Below are positions 7,607 to 14,802 of a stretch of DNA of 34,493 nucleotides, one piece after another. Origin of the DNA: Acidobacteriota bacterium (lineage in GTDB: Bacteria > Acidobacteriota > Terriglobia > Acidiferrales > UBA7541); NCBI GenBank assembly GCA_021818865.1, contig JAKASX010000032.1:1-34493 (forward strand), written 5' to 3'. The position numbers were made by a program, and so were the translations under genes. The notes under the pieces are model-generated. The model did no database searches. It was given only the letters and a program-made list of their open reading frames with translations, and had not been told where the DNA came from. Position 1 is the stretch's first letter; every line of letters starts with the position of its first letter.

Positions 7607-9058
7607 ATGGAGACGCTCTGCTGCGTAGCTGTGGATTTGGGCGCTGCAAGTTGCCGTGTTTCGCTCGGGGAATGGGATGGCAGCCGAACCCGAGTACGCA
7701 CCGTACACCGGTACCCAAACTGTCCGATCGAGCGCGATGGCCATCTTTGGTGGCCGCTCGAGCGCCTTTGCCGGGAAGCCGATGAAGGATTGCGCCGGGC
7801 GGCGGAACTCCTTCCGGAGGGAAAGCGCCGGATCGATTCCATTGGAGTGGACGGCTGGGCGGTAGATTACGTCCGGCTGAATTCGGAGGGAAGGCCCCTC
7901 GCGCCTCCTTTTTGTTACCGCGATCCACGCACAGAGTCAGCGATGCCGGAGGTGTGGGAGCGAATTGGCAGGGAACGGCTCTACGAGCTGACAGGGATTC
8001 AGTTCCTGCGTTTCAACACGCTTTACCAGCTTTACGCCGATCGGCGCGACGCCATCAAGCCGGGCGCGGGCTGGCTCAACCTTCCTGAATTTTTCCTGTA
8101 CCGCTACGCCGGGTTCGAGCCGGATTCCGCCGTCTCCGAATATACCAACGCGACTCACACTCAGCTGCTGAACGCGCGGACGCGCAATTGGTGTGACGAA
8201 ATTTTTTCGCTCGCGGGCCTGGACCGCTCGGCTGCCCCACCGATCGTCGCCCCCGGAACTCAATTGGGGCCAGTTCGTGGCGAGCTCGCGGCGCTTCCCG
8301 CGTACCAGGCGACTCGAGTCATCACGCCCGCGTGCCACGATACAGGGTCGGCAGTCGCAGGAATTCCGGATGCCTCCGGGGATTGGGCCTTCATCAGCTC
8401 CGGCACGTGGTCGCTGGTCGGGACGCTGCTCGACGAGCCTTGCATCTCGAAGGAGGCTCTCGACGGGAACTTCACGAATGAGGGCGGAATCGGAGGCCAG
8501 ATCCGATTCCTGAAGAACGTCAACGGCATGTGGCTACTCGAGGAGTGCCTGCGCGAGTGGCATTCGGCCGAGGGACGTTCGTGGTCGGTCGCCGAACTCG
8601 TCGCCGAGTGCGAACGTCTTCCCGTGCCAACCGCGGTCTTCGACGTCGACGCCACCGATCTCATTCTGCCCGGGCGCATGCTTTCGCGAATCAATCGCGA
8701 ACTGCGAAACGCCGGCCACCCGCCCGTGCCGGAAGACGCAGCTCATGCACCCGAGATGGCGGGAGTGATTTTTGCCAGCCTCGCAGCCCGCTACGCAGAG
8801 GTTCTGAGAGCGCTGCTTCGGGTGACGCGCCGCGGCATTCGGAGCCTCTACGTCGTGGGCGGTGGCGCGCAAAATGCCTACGTCAATCGTCTGATCGCAA
8901 AGTACTCCGCGCTCGAAGTGAAGCGTGGGCCGGTCGAGAGTTCAACCCTGGGCAATCTTGCCGTTCAGTTCGCATCGCTTGAAAGCGGGCGGGGCCATGT
9001 CACGCGAGAGGCAGTCGCTCGTTGGGCAGTTCGCCTAAACGAGGGCACCTTCACCTAA
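7607..9058 (+). CDS. rhaB: Rhamnulokinase (FGGY family)
   Basis: A 483-residue sugar kinase that phosphorylates L-rhamnulose with ATP, supplying the aldolase encoded just upstream. The N-terminal phosphate-binding segment VDLGAASCRVSLGEWDG, the SIGVDGWAVDYV strand, PACHDTGSAVAGIP, FISSGTWSLVG and the ATP-site VVGGGAQNAYVNRL are all visible. The length matches the family. The start has a modest Shine-Dalgarno (GGAAAG) and is 38 nt after the rhaD stop. The stop codon is only 2 nt from the left end of an insertion-sequence remnant at 9061, so the IS landed at the operon's 3' edge and any later genes would be cut off from it. Confidence 0.93.
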   Translation: METLCCVAVDLGAASCRVSLGEWDGSRTRVRTVHRYPNCPIERDGHLWWPLERLCREADEGLRRAAELLPEGKRRIDSIGVDGWAVDYVRLNSEGRPLAPPFCYRDPRTESAMPEVWERIGRERLYELTGIQFLRFNTLYQLYADRRDAIKPGAGWLNLPEFFLYRYAGFEPDSAVSEYTNATHTQLLNARTRNWCDEIFSLAGLDRSAAPPIVAPGTQLGPVRGELAALPAYQATRVITPACHDTGSAVAGIPDASGDWAFISSGTWSLVGTLLDEPCISKEALDGNFTNEGGIGGQIRFLKNVNGMWLLEECLREWHSAEGRSWSVAELVAECERLPVPTAVFDVDATDLILPGRMLSRINRELRNAGHPPVPEDAAHAPEMAGVIFASLAARYAEVLRALLRVTRRGIRSLYVVGGGAQNAYVNRLIAKYSALEVKRGPVESSTLGNLAVQFASLESGRGHVTREAVARWAVRLNEGTFT

Positions 9059-9310
9059 GTGGCTGCTGAAAAACCCGGAAATTTTGTAACGGATCAGCGC
9101 GTGCGGAAGGACCATCCGCTGCGAGCGATCCGGGCCATGGTGGACGAAGTTCTGAAACAACTCTCGCCTCGGTTCGATAAAATGTATGCCAAGGCGGACC
9201 GCTCGTCGATCCCTCCCGAGCAACTGCTCCTGGTGGCCAAGACCGCCTTCAAGGCGGTCGCCGCCGCCGACTGCAAGGGCCTCTTTTTTAGCGTCCGGTA
9301 CGCTACATAA
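9059..9310 (+). pseudogene. Truncated transposase (IS5/IS1182-like, DUF772 N-terminus)
   Basis: The first ~55 residues match the N-terminus of IS5-group transposases: DHPLRAIRAMVDEVLKQL, SPRFDKMYAKADRSSIPPEQLL. After about 9235 the similarity ends and a short unrelated tail (KTAFKAVAAADCKG) runs to a stop, so the catalytic DDE region is absent. The frame begins at the IS terminal repeat, and a perfect 7-bp hairpin (GACCGCC/GGCGGTC, 9241-9259) sits at the break. This is an immobile stub. Confidence 0.75.
9061..9073 (+). repeat. IS terminal inverted repeat, left
   Basis: GGCTGCTGAAAAA, the exact reverse complement of 10748-10760. GGCTG(T/C)TGAAAAA-type ends are familiar from IS5/IS1182-group elements, which fits the transposase stub inside. 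Confidence 0.8.
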
Positions 9311-9329
9311 AAAATAGAACTCCCCTAGA

Positions 9330-9827
9330 CTACTTCATCCCAACGAGCGCGAATTTCCACGAGCCGTCGCTCTGCCGTTTCAGCAAACGCATTCCTTTGG
9401 TCCTCGGAACGATGACCGGTTTGCCGTTCGGAGAGATCTGGTAGGCCGCTTCGGTATAGCCCACCTCGATTGCCCAGCCGTCGAGGATTCGGACTTGCGT
9501 TATGTCGGTCTTGTACTTCAACACTCGGAAATTCGGATACTCGGTCCGGAACTTCGCATAAGCCTCTCCCATGGCTTTGATTCCCACAACCGGCGGGCCG
9601 GGGAACCCCAAATTGACCCCATCGGCGGACCAGAGAGCGGTAAGACATTTCGGATCTTGCGTCAGGGTGCACGCTTCATCTTCGCTGTGAAGGTTTGCGA
9701 TGGCCGCCATGTCTGCGGCGTGCGTGGCTTTTTGCCGCTGCGCGGCCGCGGTCGTGCCACGGGCAAAGGAACCGGCTCCGAAGCCCACGAGAAACGCCAT
9801 CGCCACGAGCGCAAAGGTCCGTGCCAT
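9330..9827 (-). CDS. Exported SnoaL/DUF4440-like (NTF2-fold) protein
   Basis: A 165-residue protein with an N-terminal signal peptide (ARTFALVAMAFLVGFGAGSF, cleavage likely near residues 23-29). A small cone-shaped NTF2-like domain follows: IANLHSEDEACTLTQD, LWSADGVNL, AMGEAYAKFRTEYPNF, a strand with GWAIEVGYTEAAYQ, and a final GSWKFALVGMK. The family includes enzymes and ligand-binding proteins of varied or unknown role; no substrate can be named. The start is well supported by AAAGGAGG (9833-9840), 5 nt from the ATG. It lies inside the IS-bounded segment. Confidence 0.8.
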   Translation of the reverse strand: MARTFALVAMAFLVGFGAGSFARGTTAAAQRQKATHAADMAAIANLHSEDEACTLTQDPKCLTALWSADGVNLGFPGPPVVGIKAMGEAYAKFRTEYPNFRVLKYKTDITQVRILDGWAIEVGYTEAAYQISPNGKPVIVPRTKGMRLLKRQSDGSWKFALVGMK

Positions 9828-10097
9828 GGGGGCCTCCTTTCGATGATCGCCTGCCGGAACGAAGAAACTTGTACGGAGTTTACTACGCCGAATTTGTTCC
9901 CGGCGTCATTTCTTCAGCACGGATGACCAGCTCATGGGCGGCGCAACATAGAAACTTGAGGCCGCACACGGTTCGCGATAACGCGGTTAGCGATCGCGAC
10001 GTTGCGCGGCCTCGATCAGTTCCTGAAGGCCCTTTGGAGACGGACGGGCTGGGGTGCGGAGATCCCGACCCAAGGCGCTTGCGGGCGTGATGCCCTG

Positions 10098-10742
10098 CTA
10101 CTGCCGGGTGACGTGGATATGGAACGTCAGATTGAAATCGCCGTCGTTGTAAGTTGTCGTAGATTTGTGCGTATTCACGGTCTCTGATGAGCGAGCGATG
10201 GTTGTGCCGTAGGTGGTGATGCTGTTCGGGTCGCTACTGCTCACCAGTACGGGGTCGATGGTCCAGTCAGTGCAGTAAGTCCCGTTGTCGGTGTTGCACG
10301 CAAAATTCACCAGGCCGGTTTCTGGCTCGCTGGCATAGGGACCTGTCATGGAAAGGCCATTGGTGTCGCCGCTCGTGCCTGTGGGAATCAGGTCAATGAG
10401 CATCGGGCAGGTGAAGTGATCGCCCGCCTTCATGGTCACGGGATTGTTGCCGGCGAGATAGCACTTGTCCTCCATTTTCGCCACTGTATGGAGGATGCCC
10501 AGCTCATTGGCGTTTGTCCCTGGAACAGCATTAGAGCTGTCAAGCGTGATGGTGAATGTGCGCTGGGTAGAGCTGGTGAGATTGAGTTCCCAGCGGCCCG
10601 TTGCGGCAGGATAAGTCAAGGCCGTGGTGTCTTTGAACGCCGCTGCGGAGCTGGCTCGGGACGCCGGCAGCACAAAAACACCGCGGTAAAACCCGCTCAG
10701 CACTCCAAAATCAAGCAAAAGAGAAAGAAAACGGCCGCCCAA
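10098..10742 (-). CDS. Exported beta-rich protein of unknown function, possibly 5'-altered by an IS end
   Basis: A 214-residue frame rich in Thr, Ser and Asn with alternating strands (GRWELNLTSSTQRTFTITL, TSGDTNGLSMTGPYASEPE, FNLTFHIHVTRQ) and four cysteines after the N-terminus (in CYLAG, FTCPM, FACNT, YCTDW). This suggests an extracellular beta-sandwich. The N-terminus (MGGRFLSLLLDFGVLSGF) is hydrophobic but irregular, and its start codon is 5 bp from the IS right inverted repeat. The original start and signal peptide may have been lost or replaced. I do not recognise the family. Confidence 0.5.
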   Translation of the reverse strand: MGGRFLSLLLDFGVLSGFYRGVFVLPASRASSAAAFKDTTALTYPAATGRWELNLTSSTQRTFTITLDSSNAVPGTNANELGILHTVAKMEDKCYLAGNNPVTMKAGDHFTCPMLIDLIPTGTSGDTNGLSMTGPYASEPETGLVNFACNTDNGTYCTDWTIDPVLVSSSDPNSITTYGTTIARSSETVNTHKSTTTYNDGDFNLTFHIHVTRQ

Positions 10743-10747
10743 AGCGA

Positions 10748-10760
10748 TTTTTCAGCAGCC
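10748..10760 (-). repeat. IS terminal inverted repeat, right
   Basis: TTTTTCAGCAGCC, the perfect 13-bp inverse of 9061-9073. It directly precedes the truncated TPR gene. Confidence 0.8.
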
Positions 10761-10761
10761 T

Positions 10762-11074
10762 GCTAGGCGCCGAAGCCTTGGCCAAGGCGTGTGAGAGGCA
10801 GGGCGACACTTCCGCTGCCCTCCAGGTTCTCGAATCCGCCTCCGCCAATAGGGCACGCGTCAACTACTATATCTCCATCGTCGGCGGGCCGTTCTGGATG
10901 CGCGACGAAATGGACTTGGCCCAGCTTTACCGCCGCCTTGGCCGCATCCAGGACGCCGAGAAAATCGAAAACGAATTGCGTAAGCTGCTAGCCTACGCCG
11001 ATCCCGATTTCCCCCTCCTCGTTGAATTGAAGCGGCTGCAAAATGCCTCTCGCCACGTCCGCAAGCCGAACTGA
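10762..11074 (+). pseudogene. C-terminal fragment of a TPR protein
   Basis: About 103 codons open from the IS end to TGA 11072-11074. They encode a TPR-like helix pair (ALAKACERQGDTSAALQVLE) and LAQLYRRLGRIQDAEKIENE, ending LLAYADPDFPLLVELKRLQ. This is the usual C-terminal ending of large acidobacterial TPR proteins, often fused to Ser/Thr kinases or winged-helix domains. The only start is a TTG at 10778 with no Shine-Dalgarno, so the gene appears truncated by the insertion at 10760. Confidence 0.65.
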
Positions 11075-11590
11075 CGTCTCGCCAGGCTTGCGCGAACCGG
11101 AAAAACGCCGGAATCTACGCCGCGTCACTCGCGCCGGCCGCAAATCCCCCTCCTTACGTAGAACCACCCCTCGCGCTCCGAGTCGCATCGCGCGAAAATG
11201 CCGTCGCGTGCAGATAAAAGCGGCCCTCTATTCGCGCAAAGGAGGAAGCATCACATGCCGAGCCTTGCATCGAGAGAAAATCGGCTCGCTCGCCCGACGA
11301 GGGCCGCAACCCTCAATTCGGCTGCCGCAGCCCACTCAAAAGAGGCCCAAAAAATGACACCCTGCAAAAATTATCTCGCTGAAACAAAACCACCTACCGG
11401 TTTTTTTGCTCGACAGGGTTGACACCCTGCCACGCCATCCCCGAACCTTTCGCGCGCCCCATGTTTGCCATCGCCCAAACGCCGAGCCTCTCGACGCCCC
11501 CACTCCCTCCGCATTCCGTAACGTTTCCGCGGACCGGCCCGTCGGCCGTCACGCATTTCCAAACCTGCCCCCACGTGCTGTCCCTCCTTG
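11075..11590. other. Gene-poor interval
   Basis: No convincing coding region is present; open frames have no family resemblance or ribosome site. A direct repeat TGACACCCTGC occurs at 11355-11365 and 11420-11430, and a small palindrome CAGGGT-TGAC-ACCCTG lies at 11414-11429 after a run of seven T. This appears to be decayed DNA between the truncated TPR gene and an inverted-repeat element. Confidence 0.5.
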
Positions 11591-11768
11591 ACATTGTCCC
11601 CTTTTGTCCTCGTTAAGAATGTCCCCTTAATAGGGCGACAATATACCTGACAAATCAAACGGCATCGCAGGGAAAAGCGAGCAAGACCAACGACGAAAAC
11701 CAGAACAAAACTAAACCAAAACCTGCAAAGGGGACACTTCAAACGAGGTAAAAAAGGGGACATTTTAA
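11591..11768. mobile_element. Short inverted-repeat element with IS21-like ends (MITE-like)
   Basis: Left arm 11591-11630 contains TTGTCCCCTTTTGTCCTCGTT then ATGTCCCCTTA. The right arm, about 11726-11768, read in reverse complement gives ATGTCCCCTTTTTTACCTCG and then GTGTCCCCTT. Each arm thus has two direct copies of TGTCCCCTT separated by a CCTCGTT box, and the arms are inverted. Multiple terminal repeats beginning TGT are a feature of IS21-type ends. The 95-bp interior codes for nothing, so this is a non-autonomous or deleted element. Confidence 0.6.
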
Positions 11769-11837
11769 GAGAGCGTTGACGAATTGCTGCTCGTTGCCTT
11801 GACACTTTGGCGGGCTTGCTGTTACGGTGCGGCACGG

Positions 11838-12944
11838 ATGAAACGAATCGCACGAAATCTGATTCTGCTCGCCGCGATCGTGGTGGTGCTGGGGCTCTTG
11901 CTCTACCACTCGCGCGGCGCGCTGGCCAAACAGGGATTCAGCTGGGCCAAGCTGGAGGAGGCCGTTGAGGGCGCACGGCTGAGCTTGCTGCTGCTGGCGG
12001 CGGCGGCGATCTACGTCTGCTACGCGATCCGATCGCAGCGGTGGGTTGCGTTTTCGCGGTATCTGGGGCGGACGCGATTCTGGAGCGTCTACGAATCGAC
12101 GCTGATGGGATTTTCGGCGATTTTTCTCTTGGGCCGGGCGGGCGAGCCGGTGCGGCCGCTGCTGATCGCGCGGAAGGAGCGGGTGTCGATTTCGGGAACG
12201 TTTGGCGTGTATGTGCTGGAGCGGATTTTCGACCTAGCGGCGGCGCTGGCGGTTTTCAGCCTGGGCTTGGTCCTCGCAAGCGGGCGTTTGGCGGCGACGG
12301 GAGACGATTCGGCGATCGTGGCGGCGCGAGCGGGCGGACTGGTAATGATGGGGTTGCTGGTGCTGATCGTTGCGTTTCTCGTCTATTTCCGGATGCATGG
12401 AGCGGGATGGCTGGCGCAGCGGCTGGACGTTTGGCGGCAGAAGCGCGGCTGGCGGAGAAAGGTGGCGCTGATTTTCGCGGGATTCAGCGAAGGGCTGCAA
12501 TGCATTCGGACGTGGCGGGACCTTGTGGAAGCGTTGATCTATTCCGTGGCGCACTGGGCGCTGGTGGCGCTTTCGTTTCTGTGGGTTTGCCATAGTTTCG
12601 GCGGGAGCCTGGGGAAATTGGGCTACGCGGACGCGATGCTGCTGCTCGGCGTGACGATGCTGGGAGCGATGGTCCAATTGCCGGCGATCGGCGGCGGCGC
12701 GCAGGTGGCCAGCATGATCGCGCTGACTGAGTTTTTCGGCATCGGACAAGCGCCCGCCGCGGCGGCGGCGATCGTGCTGTGGCTGGTGACGTTTGCGGCG
12801 GTGCTGGTGGCGGGAATACCGCTCTTCATCCGGCAGGGGCTTTCGATGCACGAGCTGTGGGCGCTGGCTTCGGAATCGAAGCGCGAGGAGCTAAACGCGG
12901 AAGACGCCGAAGCCGAGCAGCCGGCCCGGGAGGCGCGGCGATGA
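11838..12944 (+). CDS. Flippase-like membrane protein (LPG-synthase TM / UPF0104 family)
   Basis: A 368-residue polytopic inner-membrane protein with about eight hydrophobic segments (first about 7-24, last about 315-336). It shows the family signatures LLGRAGEPVRPLLIARKERV and FGVYVLERIFDLAA near residues 95-140, and LPAIGGGAQVASMIALTEFF near residues 280-300. The family includes the flippase half of MprF and YbhN-like proteins, whose substrates are lipids or polyprenyl-linked sugars. No aminoacyl-transferase domain is attached, so the substrate is unknown. I chose ATG 11838 (KRIARN, typical positive N-terminus) over upstream TTG 11784; the ribosome site is weak for both. It overlaps nrdR by 4 nt. 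Confidence 0.82.
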   Translation: MKRIARNLILLAAIVVVLGLLLYHSRGALAKQGFSWAKLEEAVEGARLSLLLLAAAAIYVCYAIRSQRWVAFSRYLGRTRFWSVYESTLMGFSAIFLLGRAGEPVRPLLIARKERVSISGTFGVYVLERIFDLAAALAVFSLGLVLASGRLAATGDDSAIVAARAGGLVMMGLLVLIVAFLVYFRMHGAGWLAQRLDVWRQKRGWRRKVALIFAGFSEGLQCIRTWRDLVEALIYSVAHWALVALSFLWVCHSFGGSLGKLGYADAMLLLGVTMLGAMVQLPAIGGGAQVASMIALTEFFGIGQAPAAAAAIVLWLVTFAAVLVAGIPLFIRQGLSMHELWALASESKREELNAEDAEAEQPAREARR

Positions 12945-13411
12945 GATGCCCTTTCTGCGCTTCGCGCGAGGACCGCGTGGTGGATTCCCGCGAGAGCGGG
13001 CGCGGCGAACTGATCCGGCGCCGGAGGGAATGCCATCGCTGCCGGAGGCGGTTCACGACCTACGAACGAATCGACGAAATTCCGTACATGGTGGTGAAGA
13101 AAGACGGGCGGCGCGAGAAATTCGACCGGCAGAAGGTGCTGCAAGGGCTGCTGAAAGCGTGCGAGAAGCGGCCGGTGCCGACGCCAAAGCTTGAGGCGCT
13201 GGTGGACGAGGTCGAGCACTTCGTGCTGGATTCGCCGAACCGGGAGCGATCTACGAGCGAGATTGGGTCGCTGCTAATGAATCATTTGAAGAAATTGGAC
13301 AAGGTCGCTTACGTGCGGTTTGCCTCGGTGTATCTGGATTTCAAGGATGTGCGGGAATTTTTGGGGGAGCTGAAGGGGCTGCTGAAGGAACGGTCGCGCA
13401 AGGGCGGGTAG
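12941..13411 (+). CDS. nrdR: Transcriptional repressor NrdR
   Basis: A 156-residue protein with the diagnostic N-terminal zinc ribbon MRCPFC...CHRCRRRFTTYER (Cys3, Cys6, Cys31, Cys34), followed by an ATP-cone domain (about 46-136: VVKKDGRREKFDRQKVLQGL through VAYVRFASVYLDFKD). NrdR senses (d)ATP and represses ribonucleotide reductase genes by binding paired NrdR boxes. The length is standard. The start ATG overlaps the upstream stop (ATGA), with GGGAGG at 12928-12933. No nrd gene lies in the window, so its targets are elsewhere. The C-terminal LKERSRKGG is slightly extended. Confidence 0.96.
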   Translation: MRCPFCASREDRVVDSRESGRGELIRRRRECHRCRRRFTTYERIDEIPYMVVKKDGRREKFDRQKVLQGLLKACEKRPVPTPKLEALVDEVEHFVLDSPNRERSTSEIGSLLMNHLKKLDKVAYVRFASVYLDFKDVREFLGELKGLLKERSRKGG

Positions 13412-13770
13412 GTGGCGTTTCTTGATGTCGGCCGCGCCTCGGCGCGGCGGGGATTCTTCCCCGCTCGGAACCGTCGGGACTCCCCGCGGTCGCCACAAAG
13501 ACTTCGTTCAGGACGACCGACGGTTTTGAACTACCGCAATGGAGCCGGCAAACTCCCGGGAAAAGTGCGCCCTGACGCGACCTACTGAGTCTCGCCCAAG
13601 ATAGTGGCAAGTTGGCCCGGCTTGACGCATCCGCCGTTCCGGCGCCGGGGCTCCTCATCCTCCCGCCCGCGGCGGGCGATTTCAGCGCGCAGCGGGGCTC
13701 GAAGCGCAGAAATCGCGCTGCTCGTCTTCGGAATGAGGGTGGGAGGGGGTGTCACCGTAAAGTGCAAGTC
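13412..13770. other. Intergenic interval with palindromes and an interspersed repeat
   Basis: Between convergent nrdR and the acetyltransferase gene. It holds GCCGCGCC-TC-GGCGCGGC (13431-13448), the overlapping hairpin GCGGGGA-TTCT-TCCCCGC type (13447-13464) and an interspersed repeat (13451-13526). The hairpins could help termination from both sides, but no U-tract follows. No gene is evident in the remainder. Confidence 0.5.
13451..13526 (-). repeat. Interspersed palindromic repeat, intergenic copy
   Basis: Read on the minus strand: GTCGTCCTGAACGAAGTC, then GCGACCG, then GAGTCCCGACGG, then GAGCGGGGAAGAATCC. The same order of blocks occurs at 28058-28125 on the minus strand. It resembles the GTCATCCTGAGCGAAG-type repeat seen widely in acidobacterial and other soil genomes. 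Confidence 0.55.
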
Positions 13771-14727
13771 TCAGTGGGGCAGCAAGACGCCGGCGGAGAA
13801 ACGGCGGAGGGTGCGGAATCCGATGCTTTCGTAAAGGCGGATGGCGGGGAGATTGGCCGAGGTGACGGTGAGCGAAAGCGCGGAGTAGCCGGCGCGTTCG
13901 AGAGAGGCGATCGAAGCTTCGAGCAGGCGGCGACCCAGACCGTGGCCCTGATAGCCGGGCAGGACGCAAATTTGCGTGGTGTGGGCGACGCCGGGGGCGA
14001 CCGCCGACGTGAGCACGATCCCGATGGGAACGTCGGTTTCGGAAAAGGAAACGACGAAGGAAGCGCGCGGCAGGAATTCACCGCAGCCGCGCAGGAAGAC
14101 GATGTTGCGCAGAAAGCGCAAAGCGCCGGCTTCGCTGCGGTATTGGTCGTTGATTTCGCCGTCGATGTGGCTGTCGTAGGCGAGGCGAATCAGGCGCGCG
14201 GCGGGCTGGAGCCAGCGATCGCTCCAGGATTCCAGGCGCAAACCTTCGGCCGGGCGCGGCTCGCGGACCATGCGGGGAACGAGCGCGAGCAGCATGAATT
14301 GGCGGAGGTAGAGGCGGAAACCTTCCTCGGAGAGAACGTCGTCCATTTCCGGGCCGCTTGGCATGAGTTGGGCTTCGACGCGCTCGATGTGCGGGAGATG
14401 GCGCAGGCTCGAAACCATTTCCGAAAGCAACAGCCGAGCGATTTCGACCTGAGAAAAACGCTGCGAGACGAACAGGCCGCCGATCAATCCTTTGCGATCT
14501 TCGAGAACGTAGAAGCCGTAGCCGGCGGGTTCGCCATTTTGCCAGGCGGCGTAGCCGAGCAGGGAGCGCGCTTCGATGAAGCTGCGGATGAGATCGAGGG
14601 AGGGGCGATAGTCCCAGTGGAGGAGTTCGCGCCAGCAGCGCGCCTCTTCGTCAAACAGTGGTTGCAGCTTGCGCGTGTTGACGCGGCGCAGGTCGGTCAC
14701 TTCCACGCGAGTGCGCAAGAGGGACAC
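13771..14727 (-). CDS. Tandem GNAT-family N-acetyltransferase
   Basis: A 318-residue protein of two GNAT-like halves. The N-terminal half (about 1-150) has strands YAAWQNGEPAGYGFYVLEDR and GGLFVSQRF but a degenerate acetyl-CoA motif. The C-terminal half (about 170-318) has ICVLPGYQGHGLGRRLLEAS, with the Q-x-x-G-x-G acetyl-CoA loop, then TSANLPAIRLYESIGF. It should transfer an acetyl group from acetyl-CoA to an unidentified amine. The only usable start is GTG 14727. It is the last gene of a minus-strand run, 75 nt after the Fe-S protein gene, so co-transcription is likely but a functional link is not shown. Confidence 0.85.
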   Translation of the reverse strand: MSLLRTRVEVTDLRRVNTRKLQPLFDEEARCWRELLHWDYRPSLDLIRSFIEARSLLGYAAWQNGEPAGYGFYVLEDRKGLIGGLFVSQRFSQVEIARLLLSEMVSSLRHLPHIERVEAQLMPSGPEMDDVLSEEGFRLYLRQFMLLALVPRMVREPRPAEGLRLESWSDRWLQPAARLIRLAYDSHIDGEINDQYRSEAGALRFLRNIVFLRGCGEFLPRASFVVSFSETDVPIGIVLTSAVAPGVAHTTQICVLPGYQGHGLGRRLLEASIASLERAGYSALSLTVTSANLPAIRLYESIGFRTLRRFSAGVLLPH

Positions 14728-14802
14728 GGTTGACCCACGGCATTATACCGTTAGCGCGACCGGCGGGGAACGCTGGAGCGGTGGAAAAATCGGCGCAGGC
14801 AG

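Larger units (their letters stand above)
9061..10760. mobile_element. Decayed insertion element carrying two non-transposase genes
   Basis: A 1.70-kb segment bounded by perfect 13-bp inverted repeats and beginning with a transposase N-terminus. Where the rest of the transposase should be, there are two minus-strand genes (9330-9827 and 10098-10742). The left end abuts rhaB; the right end abuts a 5'-truncated TPR gene. No clear target-site duplication is visible (TAAGT on the left, TGCTA on the right). Either an IS acquired passengers, or deletion between two IS copies left one end of each. Confidence 0.55.

Noticed and set aside
9241-9259. Perfect hairpin GACCGCC-TTCAA-GGCGGTC as a terminator
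   Set aside because: No adjacent U-tract; the first T-run is about 24 nt further on. It more likely marks the transposase breakpoint.
11371-11853. 160-codon minus-strand open frame over the inverted-repeat element
   Set aside because: It runs through repeat arms and non-coding sequence with no protein-like composition.
13612-14733. 373-codon plus-strand open frame opposite the acetyltransferase
   Set aside because: The minus strand shows clear GNAT motifs; the plus frame is a composition-driven shadow.
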